From an uncultured Clostridia bacterium (lineage in GTDB: Bacteria; Bacillota; Clostridia; Christensenellales; Aristaeellaceae): DNA of 15,850 nt. Shown one piece after another: positions 15,651 to 15,850 of the stretch (its first letter is position 1; each line of letters opens with the position of its first letter). The position numbers and the translations under genes are program-made. The notes below the pieces were generated by a model, which worked only from the letters and a program-made list of their open reading frames with translations, was not told the origin of the DNA and searched no databases. Location of the stretch: contig CALVTV010000026.1 in the NCBI GenBank assembly GCA_944363005.1, positions 1 through 15,850 on the forward strand. The letters are read 5' to 3'.

Positions 15651-15850
15651 CTATCACCGGAATGACATTTCTCTGTATTCTTGAAAATGCCATCAATATT
15701 TTCTTGCATATCTGCAAAATCGACCGGAAAATTTTCATCCCTTCTGCTAAGAAAAACTGCCGCTTTGCTAAACCGACATTTCAGAAGGATTTTTCGGATG
15801 GAACTGCCGACAAAAGCGCCGCCAGGGTGCTTACCAATTCCGGCGATTTT
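15651..15850. other. AT-rich tail of the window with no assignable feature
   Basis: About 200 bases clearly richer in A and T than the rest of the window. Neither strand shows a frame with a convincing ribosome binding site or recognisable protein, and I see no integrase fragment or direct repeat of the tRNA 3' end. It could be the edge of an intergenic or acquired region continuing past the window. Confidence 0.4.

Noticed and set aside
15211..15738. Open frame on the minus strand encoding about 175 residues, including GIRTPDTRLRR and RRPLYPTELRG
   Set aside because: These peptides are the well-known spurious products of reading tRNA genes backwards. They lie exactly antisense to the intact tRNA-Arg and the degenerate copy, and the rest overlaps terminators and the 3' end of pfk.

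Overview
The window looks like chromosome from a GC-rich member of the Clostridia (Firmicutes), possibly a gut or plant-polysaccharide-using anaerobe. This rests on the gene set (RNase J, a LytR-CpsA-Psr protein, a YtvI-like AI-2E-family permease and an XpaC-like protein), strong GGAGG ribosome binding sites, sigma-A-like promoters with 17-18 bp spacers, and base composition. The genus cannot be named from sequence alone. Because the DNA is GC-rich, nearly every real gene has a long open frame on its opposite strand; I treat these as shadows.

Layout. (1) Positions 1-2189, minus strand: the 3'-truncated gene for ribonuclease J, starting at GTG and carrying an unusual ~200-residue low-complexity N-terminal extension with a small internal tandem repeat. 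It is transcribed from a promoter near 2400 through a ~200-nt leader. (2) 2500-5766, plus strand: an LCP-family cell-wall ligase-like protein and an AI-2E/YtvI-like permease in a two-gene unit, then an XpaC-like membrane protein with its own promoter and an intrinsic terminator. (3) 5852-7963: a self-contained unit with a promoter in an AT-rich stretch, a Tat-exported FAD/FMN flavoprotein reductase and a terminator. (4) 14112 down to 8093, minus strand: a five-gene galacturonate operon, uxaB-uxaA-uxaC-kdgF-eda, ending in a perfect 13-bp hairpin terminator. Its last gene is a KDPG aldolase fused to a vicinal-oxygen-chelate (glyoxalase-like) domain. (5) 14192-15346, plus strand: a divergently transcribed phosphofructokinase with a mixed ATP/PPi signature. 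(6) 15353-15644: a promoter nested inside a large palindrome, a broken tRNA-Arg(CCU)-like sequence, an intact tRNA-Arg(CCU) and a strong terminator hairpin. The last ~200 bases are AT-rich, with nothing I can assign.

How the genes fit together. UxaC isomerises galacturonate to tagaturonate, UxaB reduces it to altronate, UxaA dehydrates that to 2-keto-3-deoxygluconate (KDG), and the Eda domain cleaves the phosphorylated form (KDPG) to pyruvate and glyceraldehyde 3-phosphate. KdgF feeds in unsaturated uronates released from pectin or other polyuronides. The KDG kinase, the uptake system, KduI/KduD and a local regulator are absent from the window and must lie elsewhere. The points most worth a second look are the Eda-VOC fusion, the flavoprotein with non-canonical active-site residues, the operator-like palindromes between the uxa and pfk promoters, and the nested promoter/palindrome with the decayed tRNA.
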